Assembly: GCA_035689345.1 (NCBI GenBank)
Contig: DASSLR010000036.1
Location: forward strand, 1 to 64,000
Source: CF-118 sp035689345
Lineage (GTDB): Bacteria; Chloroflexota; Dormibacteria; Dormibacterales; Dormibacteraceae
DNA length: 64,000 bases
Direction of reading: 5' to 3'
Positions 16,440-24,633 of the stretch are shown one piece after another (the stretch's first letter is position 1; each line of letters begins with the position of its first letter). A program made the position numbers and the translations under genes. The notes beneath the pieces were generated by a model that was not told the DNA's origin, did not search any database, and was given only the letters and a program-made list of their open reading frames with translations.

Positions 16440-17095
16440 TCGCCGCCCACCGTGTCGCCGATCTCGGTGACTATCGTGTCGACGACGTCGTCGAGCGAGA
16501 GGTCGTCGGTGTTGATCACCACAGCGTCTTCTGCGGGCCTCAACGGCGCGATGGCGCGCTCGGAGTCGACGCGGTCGCGCACCTCGACCTCCCTGCGCAT
16601 CGTCTCCTCGTCGACGGCCTCGCCGCGGCGCTCGTACTGAGCCGCGCGGCGCCGCACCTTCTCGTCGAGGCTCGCCGTCAGGAAGAACTTGTGGTCGGCG
16701 CCGGGAAACACGACGGTGCCGATGTCGCGGCCCGCCATCACGACGCCGCCCTCGCCCATCTTTCGTTGCTGGGCCACCAGCGCCTCGCGGACTCCGGGCG
16801 TCGCGGAGATGACCGGCAGCGCGTCCGCGAAGTCGGAGTCGTAGATGCCCTCGGTGAGCTCCTTGCCATCGGCCCACACGCGCTCGCCGTCGATGCGGAC
16901 GCGGGTCGCGTGCGCCAGCCTCGTCACGGCGGCCGCGTCGTGCGGGTCCATGCCGCGTTCGGCGACGAGCCTGGTGATCGCTCGGTACATGAGGCCGCTG
17001 TCCACGAACGGGAGGCCCAGAACTTCGGCCACGCGCTTGCCGACCGCGGACTTGCCTGACGCCACGCCGCCGTCGATGGTGACGATCAGGTTCAC
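16436..17095 (-). CDS. cmk: Cytidylate kinase
   Basis: Cmk phosphorylates CMP and dCMP to the diphosphates. The 219-residue protein has the P-loop GGVASGKS (about 9-16), DSGLMYRAIT, AGRDIGTVVFP and an RRAAQYERRGE lid, all standard. GTG start overlaps the rluB stop (GTGA), and its own stop overlaps the plsC start (ATGA). Confidence 0.96.
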   Translation of the reverse strand: MNLIVTIDGGVASGKSAVGKRVAEVLGLPFVDSGLMYRAITRLVAERGMDPHDAAAVTRLAHATRVRIDGERVWADGKELTEGIYDSDFADALPVISATPGVREALVAQQRKMGEGGVVMAGRDIGTVVFPGADHKFFLTASLDEKVRRRAAQYERRGEAVDEETMRREVEVRDRVDSERAIAPLRPAEDAVVINTDDLSLDDVVDTIVTEIGDTVGGE

Positions 17096-17832
17096 GTGAG
17101 CCCCGCGCTCCTGCGCAGTGCCGCGACCTCGGCGTCACCCAGGACGCGCCAGCTTCCCGGCTTCAGCCGGCCGAGGCGCAGCGGCCCGAAAGCGGTTCGC
17201 GTCAGCGTGTGAACGCGATGGCCCACCGCGAGAAGCATGCGCCGCACCTGGCGCTGGCGACCTTCGCGGATGACGACTCGCAGCTCGGCGCTCGGACCTG
17301 GCAATACGCGCAGCACCTCCACATCGGCAGGCGCGGTCATCCCGTCGTCCAGCCTCAGGCCCGACCGCAGCTTTTCCAGGTCGGCTCGGCTCGGATTGCC
17401 GCCGACGACCACGACGTATTCCTTGTCGACCTTGTAGCGGGGATGCGTCAGGCGGTAGCCGAGCTCGCCGTCGTCGGTGAGGATCAGCAGCCCGGTGGAG
17501 TCCGCGTCGAGCCGGCCGACCGGAAACACGCGATGACCGCTCGCGCCCTCATCACCCAGGACGTCGAGGACGTTCGTCCGGCCGGCTTCGTCCCTGGCCG
17601 TAGTGATGACGCCCAGAGGCTTGTTGAGCATCACGTAGCGGTAGCTCGCGAGCGGCTTGACCGTTCGTCCGTCGACGGTGACGGTGTCTTTTTCAGGGTC
17701 GATGACGACGCCTTCGGGCGGTGGAGTTCGCCCGTTGACCAGCACGGATCCGGAAGCGATGAGCCTGTCCGCGGCGCGCCTGCTGGCAACACCGGAGCGA
17801 GCCAGGTACGCGTTGAGCCTGGTCGCGCTCAG
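17092..17832 (-). CDS. rluB: 23S rRNA pseudouridine synthase RluB-type (CTG start)
   Basis: RluB-type enzymes isomerise a uridine in 23S rRNA helix 89. The catalytic domain has GRLDADSTGLLIL, with the catalytic Asp at about residue 109, and a REGRQRQVRRM motif. The first canonical start is GTG at 17743-17745, which would cut the N-terminal S4 RNA-binding domain in half. The frame continues 29 codons upstream with a textbook S4 sequence (RLNAYLARSGVASRRAADRL) and contains no ATG, GTG or TTG. CTG at 17830-17832 overlaps the scpB stop as CTGA, in the same way that neighbours use ATGA and GTGA. I therefore assign CTG and 246 residues; the start codon is inference, the domain evidence is direct. 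Confidence 0.88.
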   Translation of the reverse strand: MSATRLNAYLARSGVASRRAADRLIASGSVLVNGRTPPPEGVVIDPEKDTVTVDGRTVKPLASYRYVMLNKPLGVITTARDEAGRTNVLDVLGDEGASGHRVFPVGRLDADSTGLLILTDDGELGYRLTHPRYKVDKEYVVVVGGNPSRADLEKLRSGLRLDDGMTAPADVEVLRVLPGPSAELRVVIREGRQRQVRRMLLAVGHRVHTLTRTAFGPLRLGRLKPGSWRVLGDAEVAALRRSAGLT

Positions 17833-18338
17833 CTCTGCCCGCCGCTGCCGGGAGTCGGCAGGTGGTCGAGCGACTCGAGACCCAGCACCTGCAGGAATCT
17901 CATCGTCGTGCCGTAGAGCTTCGGCTGGCCGGGCCCGCTGCCCCGCCCCACCTCGGTGATGAGGTCGCGCAGCTCGAGGTTTGTGAGCACGCTCTCGCAG
18001 TTGACCCCGCGCACCTCCTCGATGCGCGAGCGCGCGACGGGCTGGTTGTAGGCGACGATCGCCAGCGTCTCGTAAGCCGCGGCCGACAGCTTGCCCGACA
18101 CCTCGGGCCGCAGCGCGCGCCGCACGGCCGCCGCGTACTCGGGCCTGGTCGCGAGGTGCAGCTCGTCGTGATGGCGCATGAGCATGACGCCGCGGCCCTC
18201 CAGGGTCGATCGCAGCGAATCCAGCGCGTGCTCGACCTCGTCGCGCCCCGAGTCGGTCGCCTGCTGCAGCTCCCGGACCTTCAGCGGCCGGTTGGAGCTG
18301 AAGAGGATCGCCTCCAGCTGCGCCGCCAGGTTGCTCAC
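17829..18338 (-). CDS. scpB: Segregation and condensation protein B
   Basis: ScpB is the winged-helix kleisin partner of the SMC-ScpA condensin. The 169-residue protein has the tandem winged-helix pattern (AAQLEAILFSSNRPL; LSAAAYETLAIVAYNQPVAR; IEEVRGVN; LEL..LITEVGRG). GTG start overlaps the scpA stop (GTGA). Its stop overlaps the proposed CTG start of rluB. scpA-scpB-rluB-cmk is a standard Gram-positive order. Confidence 0.95.
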   Translation of the reverse strand: MSNLAAQLEAILFSSNRPLKVRELQQATDSGRDEVEHALDSLRSTLEGRGVMLMRHHDELHLATRPEYAAAVRRALRPEVSGKLSAAAYETLAIVAYNQPVARSRIEEVRGVNCESVLTNLELRDLITEVGRGSGPGQPKLYGTTMRFLQVLGLESLDHLPTPGSGGQS

Positions 18339-19054
18339 GCGGCCTTCGCCTCGATGTGGATCGGACCGAACCGCTCCTTCTGCTTCACCGTGATCGCCGA
18401 CCGGCGCACGAGCTCGAGCACGGCGACAAACGTCACGACCGCCTCGAGCCTGTCCTCAGACTCGAGGATGAGCGCGAGCAGCTCGATCGGTCCTTGCCGC
18501 AGGCGCTGGGTGATGAGGTCGAGCTTCTCCTCGAGCGTCCACGTCCGCCCGGTGATGACGACCGGGCGGGGCGGAATGCGCGCGAGCACGCTGTTGAACG
18601 CCGCGACCAGGATGTCCACGTCGAGCGGCTCCTCCTGCCCGCCCGGTTCGACGTCGCGCGCCGGCGGAGGGAATGCGAACGTCTCCTGCTCGGCGCGAGC
18701 CATGAGGTCCTGGGCCATCGCCTTGTAGGCGCGGTACTCCTCGAGCCTCTGGCGGACGTCCTCCTCCCAACCGAGCAGCTCCGCCTCCTCGTCGCTGGGC
18801 TGTTCGCCGGGCAGCAGGCGGATCGACTTCAAGAGGAGAAGGCGCGCGGCCATCCACAGGAACTCGGCCATCTCCTCAGGGTCCTGCACGTCTCGCGCCG
18901 CGATCTCGGCCAGGTAAGCGTCCGTGATGCGTGACAGCGATACCTGGAAGATGTCGACCTCCTCGCGCTCCGCCAGCGCGAGCAGCAGCTCCAACGGACC
19001 TTCGAAGACTGGCGTACTAATCGGAAGGCGCGGGCCAGCGATCGGCGGTTCCAT
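18335..19054 (-). CDS. scpA: Segregation and condensation protein A
   Basis: ScpA is the kleisin subunit that bridges SMC heads. The 239-residue protein has the N-terminal FEGPLELLLALAEREEVDIFQVSLSRIT signature, the EFLWMAARLLLLKSIRLLP helix, an acidic middle and a C-terminal winged helix (VTFVAVLELVRRSAITVKQ). ATG start, 24 bases after the nadK stop. Coupled to scpB. smc itself is not in the window. Confidence 0.95.
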   Translation of the reverse strand: MEPPIAGPRLPISTPVFEGPLELLLALAEREEVDIFQVSLSRITDAYLAEIAARDVQDPEEMAEFLWMAARLLLLKSIRLLPGEQPSDEEAELLGWEEDVRQRLEEYRAYKAMAQDLMARAEQETFAFPPPARDVEPGGQEEPLDVDILVAAFNSVLARIPPRPVVITGRTWTLEEKLDLITQRLRQGPIELLALILESEDRLEAVVTFVAVLELVRRSAITVKQKERFGPIHIEAKAA

Positions 19055-19078
19055 TCGGTCGGTAAGCCTATCGCAGGC

Positions 19079-19921
19079 CTACTTCATGGGGACGAGCGGG
19101 CGACCCCAGCCGAGCTTGTCACCAAGCCGCCGGTAGAAATCTTCAGGCGGGCCGAAGCGGATCACCTTCAGCCTCCGCGGGTGCGGGGCGCAGCGCAGGG
19201 TGTCGCCGGTCGCGACCGCCCGGCCGCGCCTTCCACCGTCGACGCGCATCTCGGCGGGCCCGCGCACGATCGAAAGGACGATGTCCTGCTGCGGTGAGAA
19301 GACGATCGGGCGCACGGTCAGCGCGAAAGGGTTCATCGGCACGAGCAGCAGGTCGCGCAGCGTCGGCTCCAGGATGGGTCCGCCGCTGGCCAGTGCGTAT
19401 GCAGTCGAGCCGGTCGCCGTGGCCACGATCACGCCGTCGGCGTCGATCACCCCCACGCCCTGGCCGCCCACCTCGATCTGCACGCGCAGCATTCGCGCGT
19501 CCTCCGCGCGATTCACGACGACCTCGTTGAGACCCATGGTCCGTGCGACGCGTCGCGAGCCGCGGAGCAATTCGACCTGCAGGATCGTGCGCTCCTCGAT
19601 CCGGTGCTTCCCGGCGATGTATCCGTCGATGCCGGTCTCGAGCTGGTCCTCCTCGAGCTCGGTGAGGAAACCCAGCCGGCCGAGGTTCACGCCGAGGAGA
19701 GGGATACCGCGAGGCCCGGCCAGGCGCGCGCCCGCGAGGAACGTGCCGTCTCCGCCGAGCGTCACCAGCAGGTCGGTCTTGGTGAGGCGGGCGGTGATCG
19801 CGCTCTCGGGTTGGTCGCGCTGCGCCTGCCAGCACTCCACGCCGTGACTGGCGAGACTCGCCTCGGCGCGCTTGAGGATCGCCTCGGGCGCGCCGGGCCC
19901 CGACACGATGCACGCGATCAT
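19079..19921 (-). CDS. nadK: NAD kinase
   Basis: NAD kinase makes NADP from NAD. The 280-residue protein starts at an ATG overlapping the tlyA stop (ATGA) and has the GGDGT motif (56-60), PLLGVNLGRLGFLTEL, the NE of GLNEVVVNR, DGVIVATATGSTAYALASGGP and PFALTVRPIVF, all diagnostic. An upstream frame extension is non-homologous and overlaps tlyA, so it is rejected. tlyA-nadK is a common pair; recN, often next, is absent here. Confidence 0.96.
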   Translation of the reverse strand: MIACIVSGPGAPEAILKRAEASLASHGVECWQAQRDQPESAITARLTKTDLLVTLGGDGTFLAGARLAGPRGIPLLGVNLGRLGFLTELEEDQLETGIDGYIAGKHRIEERTILQVELLRGSRRVARTMGLNEVVVNRAEDARMLRVQIEVGGQGVGVIDADGVIVATATGSTAYALASGGPILEPTLRDLLLVPMNPFALTVRPIVFSPQQDIVLSIVRGPAEMRVDGGRRGRAVATGDTLRCAPHPRRLKVIRFGPPEDFYRRLGDKLGWGRPLVPMK

Positions 19922-20643
19922 CGCGGCTCTTGTGCCAGGTGCACGAATATCTCGCGATTCCCATCGCTGCCCGCGAGCTCCGATGGCGCCTCGGCTATGA
20001 CGCGGAGCGAGTGCGCGGCGCACCACTCGCGAAACCGTTGCAGCGCCGGGTCGATCGCGGTCTGGTCGCGCACGATCCCGCCCTTCCCCACCTGGCCGCG
20101 CTCCACCTGGAACTGCGGCTTGAACAGGGCGACCACCTCGGCGCCTGGGGCGGCGGCGGTGACCGCCGGCAACACCTTCTCCAGTCCGATGAACGAGACG
20201 TCGATGACGACGAGGCCGACCGCCTCCGGAAACGCGTCGAGGTTGCGCGCGTTGACGCGCTCGATGACGACCACGCGCGGATCCTGGCGCAGGCGCCAGT
20301 GCAGCAGGCCCCGGCCGACGTCGATCGCGTAGACGCGCGCCGCGCCGCGGCGCAGCAGCACGTCGGTGAACCCGCCGGTCGAGGCGCCGATGTCCGCGCA
20401 CACGCGACCGTCGACTGCGACGTTGAAGCGGTCGAGGGCAGGGCCCAGCTTGTAGGCGCCGCGGCTCGCGTATTCGGGGTCGGAGTCGACAGCGATCGGC
20501 GTGCCCTCTGTCACCGCGCGGTCCGGCTTGCGAACCGTCTCGCCCGCGACCTTCACCTTGCCCGCCAGGATCAGCGCCTGCGCCCGCTCGCGCGAAGGCG
20601 CGAGCCCTGCCTTGGTCACCAGCGCGTCAAGCCTCGGCATCAC
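19918..20643 (-). CDS. tlyA: TlyA family rRNA 2'-O-methyltransferase
   Basis: TlyA methylates cytidines in 16S and/or 23S rRNA. The 241-residue protein has an N-terminal S4 domain (RLDALVTKAGLAPSRERAQALI) and an FtsJ-like fold with the SAM site DIGASTGGFTD (about 84-94), YAIDVGRGLLHWRLR and VVIDVSFIGL. GTG at 20641-20643 overlaps the upstream stop as GTGA; the next codon is ATG, which would give a TGATG junction, so the exact start is ambiguous by one residue. Its stop overlaps nadK. Confidence 0.94.
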   Translation of the reverse strand: MMPRLDALVTKAGLAPSRERAQALILAGKVKVAGETVRKPDRAVTEGTPIAVDSDPEYASRGAYKLGPALDRFNVAVDGRVCADIGASTGGFTDVLLRRGAARVYAIDVGRGLLHWRLRQDPRVVVIERVNARNLDAFPEAVGLVVIDVSFIGLEKVLPAVTAAAPGAEVVALFKPQFQVERGQVGKGGIVRDQTAIDPALQRFREWCAAHSLRVIAEAPSELAGSDGNREIFVHLAQEPR

Positions 20644-21053
20644 AGGATGAGTCCGACGGCGATGCCCAGCACCGCCCCGACCAGCACCTCGAAAGGCGTA
20701 TGGCCGAGCAGCTCGCGGAGCTCCTGCTCCTGCATGCCCCGCATGTGCACGAGGTCCTGCACGAGCCGGTTCAGCACCGCCGCCTGACGCCCCGCCGCGC
20801 GGCGCACCCCGGCCGCGTCGTACATGACCACGAACGAGAAGATAAGCGCGATCGCAAACGAGGGGCTCGTGACGCCTCCGTGGTGGCCGATGGCGGTCGT
20901 CAAACCCATGACGATCGCGCTGTGGCTGCTGGGCATGCCGCCAGGGTCGGCGAGCACACGCAGGTTGAGCCGGCGCTGCCGGATGGAGCTGATCGCCACC
21001 TTGGCCACCTGGGCGATCGCCCAGGCCACGATCGGCGCCAGAAGGAACGTCAT
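20640..21053 (-). CDS. Divergent PAP2 family membrane protein (YuiD-like)
   Basis: This is a 137-residue protein of the divergent PAP2 (DUF212) family, a small acid-phosphatase-like integral membrane protein of undefined substrate. It has an N-terminal helix, the conserved GGMPSSHSA motif (38-46), a central helix (IALIFSFVVMYDAAGVR) and the C-terminal LRELLGHTPFEVLVGAVLGI signature. ATG overlaps the xseB stop (ATGA) and its stop overlaps tlyA. A phosphatase role on a lipid or isoprenoid phosphate is family inference. Confidence 0.9.
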   Translation of the reverse strand: MTFLLAPIVAWAIAQVAKVAISSIRQRRLNLRVLADPGGMPSSHSAIVMGLTTAIGHHGGVTSPSFAIALIFSFVVMYDAAGVRRAAGRQAAVLNRLVQDLVHMRGMQEQELRELLGHTPFEVLVGAVLGIAVGLIL

Positions 21054-21244
21054 GGCGCCGTCAATTGTCGGCTGAGGTCCGCGACTCGGGTCCTCAGGGC
21101 GTTCAGCTCCTCTTCAGCCTCATCCAGCAGCTTCACCGCCAGCTCGTGGGCGCTGACCAGCTCTTCGAGCGGCGCGTTGGGGTCGGCGAGCCGGGTGATG
21201 GCCGCCTCCAGCCGGTCGAGGACGTCGGCCGGCTCGCCCGTCAT
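21050..21244 (-). CDS. xseB: Exodeoxyribonuclease VII small subunit-like protein
   Basis: This 64-residue helical protein has the XseB pattern: RLEAAITRLADPNAPLEELV, then AVKLLDEAEEEL. XseB joins XseA to form the ssDNA exonuclease VII. xseA is not in the window, so the call rests on size, pattern and neighbourhood (nusB-xseB-tlyA is common where xseA is also near). Overlaps both neighbours by ATGA. Could be another short coiled-coil protein. Confidence 0.65.
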   Translation of the reverse strand: MTGEPADVLDRLEAAITRLADPNAPLEELVSAHELAVKLLDEAEEELNALRTRVADLSRQLTAP

Positions 21245-21681
21245 GAGGTCGGTGCGGCCACGCGTCCCAGGATGCCGTTGACGAACCTGCCGGCCTCATC
21301 GCCGGAAAACGTCTTGGCGAGCTCGATCGATTCGTTGATGGCGGCCTTGGTGGGGACGTGCTTGTCGACGGTCAGCTCGTAGACGGCGATGCGCAGGATC
21401 GTCCGGTCCACCTTGGCCATCTGCTCGACCTTCCAGTGCTCGGACGCCTCGCCCAGCACGGCGTCGAGCTTTTCCCGATTGGCCAGGACGCCGCGCACGA
21501 GCTCGCTCGCAAACGCCACGACGTCCGGAGTGGCTCCGCTTTCGGACGCGTGATAGGCCAGGACCTCGTCGGGGTCCTCGGTTGACGTTTCGAGCTGGAA
21601 CAGCACACGCAACGCCAGCTCGCGCGCCTGGTGCCGCTTGCCGGAGTGGGCTCGGTGGGGTTTGGAGCTTTTAGCTGGCAA
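21241..21681 (-). CDS. nusB: Transcription antitermination factor NusB
   Basis: NusB with NusE binds boxA RNA for rRNA antitermination. The 146-residue protein starts at TTG (no other start is possible before the fold) and has RHQARELALRVLFQLE, VDRTILRIAVYEL and PTKAAINESIELAKTFSGDEAGRFVNGILG, the last being the family hallmark. It overlaps the upstream Asp23 gene by 11 bases and the downstream xseB by four. Confidence 0.95.
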   Translation of the reverse strand: MPAKSSKPHRAHSGKRHQARELALRVLFQLETSTEDPDEVLAYHASESGATPDVVAFASELVRGVLANREKLDAVLGEASEHWKVEQMAKVDRTILRIAVYELTVDKHVPTKAAINESIELAKTFSGDEAGRFVNGILGRVAAPTS

Positions 21682-22033
21682 ACGCGACGCTGGAGACGAA
21701 GACGTTCACCTCGCCGACCTCGAGACCCAGCATGCGCTCCGTCGCCTCGACCACGTTGCTCTGCACGGCGCCGGCGACAGAAGCGAACTGCGATTCCGAG
21801 TCGACTGAGATGAACACCTCCAGATGGATCGAGCGGTCGGCCTCCACCTGCACGCGCACGCCGCGGTGGGCCGTCTGCCGCCTGACCCAGTCTCCGAAAT
21901 GCCGCGCCGCGGCCTCGTCCATCCCCGCAACGCCCTCGACCTCGCACGCGGCCATGGCCGCGATGGAGGCGATGACTTCGTTGGCCACACGAACGGCTCC
22001 GAGAGTGGCGGTTTCTCCCATTCCGGCCACCAT
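21671..22033 (-). CDS. Asp23/Gls24 family protein
   Basis: This is a 120-residue member of the Asp23 (DUF322) family, cytosolic proteins that in Staphylococcus are membrane-anchored and linked to envelope stress. It shows VANEVIASIAAMAACEVEGVAGM, RRQTAHRGVRVQVEADRSIHLEVFISVD and the C-terminal LGLEVGEVNVFVSSVAF. ATG at 22031-22033, with a second ATG four codons later as alternative start. Its place directly before nusB and after efp is the typical Firmicute/Chloroflexi context. Confidence 0.9.
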   Translation of the reverse strand: MVAGMGETATLGAVRVANEVIASIAAMAACEVEGVAGMDEAAARHFGDWVRRQTAHRGVRVQVEADRSIHLEVFISVDSESQFASVAGAVQSNVVEATERMLGLEVGEVNVFVSSVAFAS

Positions 22034-22075
22034 ACGCCCTGAGGCGCCGAGATCGCTAGTGCCCGGCCACCAATT

Positions 22076-22633
22076 TCAAGCGCGTTCGATGTAAGTCCGA
22101 GTCCGGGTGTCCACCCTGACGACGTCGCCGGTCTGGATGAACAGCGGTACCTGGATGGTCGCCCCGGTCTCGAGCTTCGCCGGCTTGGTCGCGCCGGAGA
22201 CCGTGTCGCCGCGGAAGCCCGGGTCCGTCGACACCACCTTCAGCTCCACGTTGATCGGCAGGCCCACACCGATCAGCCGGTCGTCATGACGCTGCAGGAA
22301 GACCTCGCTGCCTTCCTTCAAGAACGGCAGGACGTCCTCGAGCATGTCCTCGTCGACCGGCACCTGGTCGTAAGTGCGCGAGTCCATGAAGTAGTGGTGA
22401 TTTCCGTCGGTGTAGAGGTATGTCGCTTCGGTGCTGTCGATGCGGACCGTCTTGAACTTGTCGCCGCTGCGAAAGCTCTGCTCGAAGATGGAGCCGGTCA
22501 TCACGTTGCGCAGCTTGGCTTTGATCACCGCGCCGGCGCGCGCCAGCTTGATGTGCTCGACCGTGACGATCGACAGGAGCTGACCGTCCATCTCGAACAT
22601 CGTGCCCGCGCGAAAGTCGTTAGTGCTTACCAC
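22076..22633 (-). CDS. efp: Elongation factor P with Arg at the loop tip
   Basis: EF-P rescues ribosomes stalled at polyproline. The 185-residue protein has the three beta-barrel domains (STNDFRAGTMFEMDG; FRSGDKFKTVRID; VPLFIQTGDVVRVDTRT). In the domain I loop that reaches the peptidyl-transferase centre, the usual K-P-G-K-G-G-A is replaced by K29-L-A-R32-A-G-A. So the modified Lys is absent and Arg occupies position 32, the position rhamnosylated in EarP-type EF-Ps. GTG start overlaps the aroQ stop by 14 bases. No epmA, earP or ymfI-like modification gene is in the window. Confidence 0.95.
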   Translation of the reverse strand: MVSTNDFRAGTMFEMDGQLLSIVTVEHIKLARAGAVIKAKLRNVMTGSIFEQSFRSGDKFKTVRIDSTEATYLYTDGNHHYFMDSRTYDQVPVDEDMLEDVLPFLKEGSEVFLQRHDDRLIGVGLPINVELKVVSTDPGFRGDTVSGATKPAKLETGATIQVPLFIQTGDVVRVDTRTRTYIERA

Positions 22634-23060
22634 TTTCCTTCGTCAAGAACTCCAGGGCAAGGATGTAGCCGTCAAAACCGAGGCCGGTGATCACGCCGCG
22701 AGCTGCGCGAGCGGTCACGCTGCGCGATCGCCATTCCTCGCGCGCGTGGATGTTCGAGATGTGAACCTCCACGACCGGCAGCGCGAGCGCCTGGAGGCAA
22801 TCGTACAGGGCAAGCGAGTAGTGCGAGAGCGCGCCCGGGTTGATGATGACGCCGGCCGAGCCTGGACCTTCTTTCTGGAGGAAGTCGATGATCTCGCCCT
22901 CGCTGTTGCTCTGGAACAGCGACACCTCCAGGTGCAGCTCGTGGGCGCGCGCGCGGAGCATGTCGTTGAGGTCCGCCAGCGTCCGCGTGCCATAGATGTC
23001 GGGCTCGCGCTTGCCGAGCAGGTTCAGGTTGGGGCCGTTGACGACGAGCACCCTGCTCAT
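22620..23060 (-). CDS. aroQ: 3-dehydroquinate dehydratase, type II
   Basis: AroQ dehydrates 3-dehydroquinate to 3-dehydroshikimate. The 146-residue type II enzyme has GPNLNLLGKREPDIYG (catalytic R18 and Y23), FQSNSEGEIIDFLQ, INPGALSHYSLAL and VEVHISNIHAREEWR. ATG overlaps the aroB stop (ATGA); the longer open frame upstream is antiparallel noise. It forms aroK-aroB-aroQ with its neighbours, with aroE five genes upstream. Confidence 0.96.
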   Translation of the reverse strand: MSRVLVVNGPNLNLLGKREPDIYGTRTLADLNDMLRARAHELHLEVSLFQSNSEGEIIDFLQKEGPGSAGVIINPGALSHYSLALYDCLQALALPVVEVHISNIHAREEWRSRSVTARAARGVITGLGFDGYILALEFLTKESGKH

Positions 23061-24133
23061 GCGATGGCGCTCCGCAACACGCGCCGAACCAGGCGCATGG
23101 GGACGTCCTGGCCGATGACGGCGTGGCCGACGCGCCGGGGCAGCACCCACGCGACGCGCCCTCGCCGCGCCTTCTTGTCGGTCGGGATCGCCGCCATCAT
23201 CCGCTGGAGCGAGACGCGCGGGTGCTCGTCACGAAGGCCATACGTGATCAGCAGATCGTCCTGAGCGTCGACGAGGCGATCTGAGCACAGGCCGAGGTCG
23301 GAGGCGATGTTCGCCGCGATCCGCATTCCGAAAGCGACGGCTCTACCGTGCGAGATGCGGTAGCGGCTCGCCGCTTCCAGGGCGTGTGCGGCTGTGTGCC
23401 CGTAGTTGAGGATCGCGCGCGGACCGCGGTCGCGCTCGTCGCGCGCCACCACCAGCGCTTTGGCAGTGGCGCACCTGTAGATGACGTCTTCCAGAGCGTC
23501 CGGGTCGCCGGCGGTCAGCCTCGCGCTTTCCCGGCGCAGCACGTCGAAAAGAGAGCGGTCCATGGCGACGGCGTACTTTACAACCTCGGCGAAGGCCTCC
23601 CGGTAGCGGCTGCGCGGCAGCGTGTCGAGGCAGACGAGATCGGAGATCACCGCGGACGGCTGCCAGAACGAGCCGATCGCGTTCTTCATGCGCACCCCGT
23701 TGATGCCCGTCTTGCCGCCGATGCTGGAGTCGACCATCGCCAGCAGCGTGGTAGGCACCTCGACGTACCGAATGCCGCGGAGCCAGGTCGCCGCCGCCAT
23801 GCCCGCGAGGTCGCCCACGGTGCCTCCGCCGACAGCCACGACGCAGCCGGCGCGGTCGATGCGCTGGCGCTCGAGGAAGGCCAGCACACCGCCAAGCGCG
23901 GCCAGGGACTTCGAACGCTCACCTCCGGGCACAACGTAGATCGCGTTCTTCACGCGCGCCGCTGTCACGTGCTTGGCGACCGCCTGCGCGATCGGGCGCA
24001 CGCCGGCGTCGGCGATGATCGCGGCGCCCGTAGGCTCGAGCCGGGCCATGGTTCGGCGGAGCTCCTTCAGCGCCCCGCGCCCGATGTGCACCGGGTACGT
24101 GCCTCCCGGCGTGTCGACGATCAGTCGGGCCAC
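23057..24133 (-). CDS. aroB: 3-dehydroquinate synthase
   Basis: AroB converts DAHP to 3-dehydroquinate using NAD and a divalent metal. The 358-residue protein has PGGERSKS, VAVGGGTVGDLAGMAAATWLRG, PTTLLAMVDSSIGGKTGIN, the metal-binding REAFAEVVKYA and LNYGHTAAHALE. GTG start overlaps the end of aroK by 13 bases, and the stop overlaps aroQ (ATGA). Confidence 0.96.
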   Translation of the reverse strand: MARLIVDTPGGTYPVHIGRGALKELRRTMARLEPTGAAIIADAGVRPIAQAVAKHVTAARVKNAIYVVPGGERSKSLAALGGVLAFLERQRIDRAGCVVAVGGGTVGDLAGMAAATWLRGIRYVEVPTTLLAMVDSSIGGKTGINGVRMKNAIGSFWQPSAVISDLVCLDTLPRSRYREAFAEVVKYAVAMDRSLFDVLRRESARLTAGDPDALEDVIYRCATAKALVVARDERDRGPRAILNYGHTAAHALEAASRYRISHGRAVAFGMRIAANIASDLGLCSDRLVDAQDDLLITYGLRDEHPRVSLQRMMAAIPTDKKARRGRVAWVLPRRVGHAVIGQDVPMRLVRRVLRSAIA

Positions 24134-24606
24134 AGCGCCAGAAGGTCGGTGGCCACCTCATCCGGCGGGCGATCGGCGTCGATGCGCCGCCAGGCCTCTT
24201 CGTAGCGGGGCCGCCGGCGCGCAAAGAGATCCTCGACCTCGCGGCGCAGGCGTCCGGCGACGAGCGGACGGCTGTCGCTGCGCCCGATGCGCTCCCAGAT
24301 CGTCTCGAAGGACAGCTCCAGGTAGACGGAAAGCGAACGTTCGCGGATGAGCTCCCAGTTCGCGTCGTCCATCGGTGTGCCGCCGCCCAGCGCCACGACG
24401 GCGCCGGTCTGCAGCGCTTCCGGCAGCAGCCGCGACTCGAGGCTGCGGAACGCCGCCTCGCCGCGCCTGGAGAAGATGTCAGGGATGCTCATGGCCGCCT
24501 CGTTTTCGATCATGAAGTCGAGGTCGAAGAAAGGCGCGTGCGCGCGGTACGCGACCAGCGCCCCGACGACGCTCTTGCCCGAGCCCATGAAACCAATGAG
24601 AGCCAG
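24121..24606 (-). CDS. aroK: Shikimate kinase (non-canonical start)
   Basis: AroK phosphorylates shikimate. The protein has the P-loop GFMGSGKS, DLDFMIENEAAMSIPDIF, the substrate-binding GEAAFRSLESRLL, VALGGGTPM and the RPLVAG lid. The only ATG (24586-24588) sits inside the P-loop and would delete beta strand 1. Upstream, the frame reads HPPKKALALIGF and ends at the TGA of the previous gene with no ATG, GTG or TTG. Possible starts are CTG (24604-24606, used here, AAGAAGG two bases upstream) or ATC (24625-24627, six bases after the TGA). The product is about 161 or 168 residues. The enzyme call is firm, the start is not. Confidence 0.87.
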   Translation of the reverse strand: MALIGFMGSGKSVVGALVAYRAHAPFFDLDFMIENEAAMSIPDIFSRRGEAAFRSLESRLLPEALQTGAVVALGGGTPMDDANWELIRERSLSVYLELSFETIWERIGRSDSRPLVAGRLRREVEDLFARRRPRYEEAWRRIDADRPPDEVATDLLALWPD

Positions 24607-24633
24607 TGCCTTCTTGGGCGGATGGATGTGGGT

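Noticed and set aside
17092..17745. rluB as a truncated protein or pseudogene with half an S4 domain
   Set aside because: The missing half is encoded in frame directly upstream without stops; a non-canonical start explains it better.
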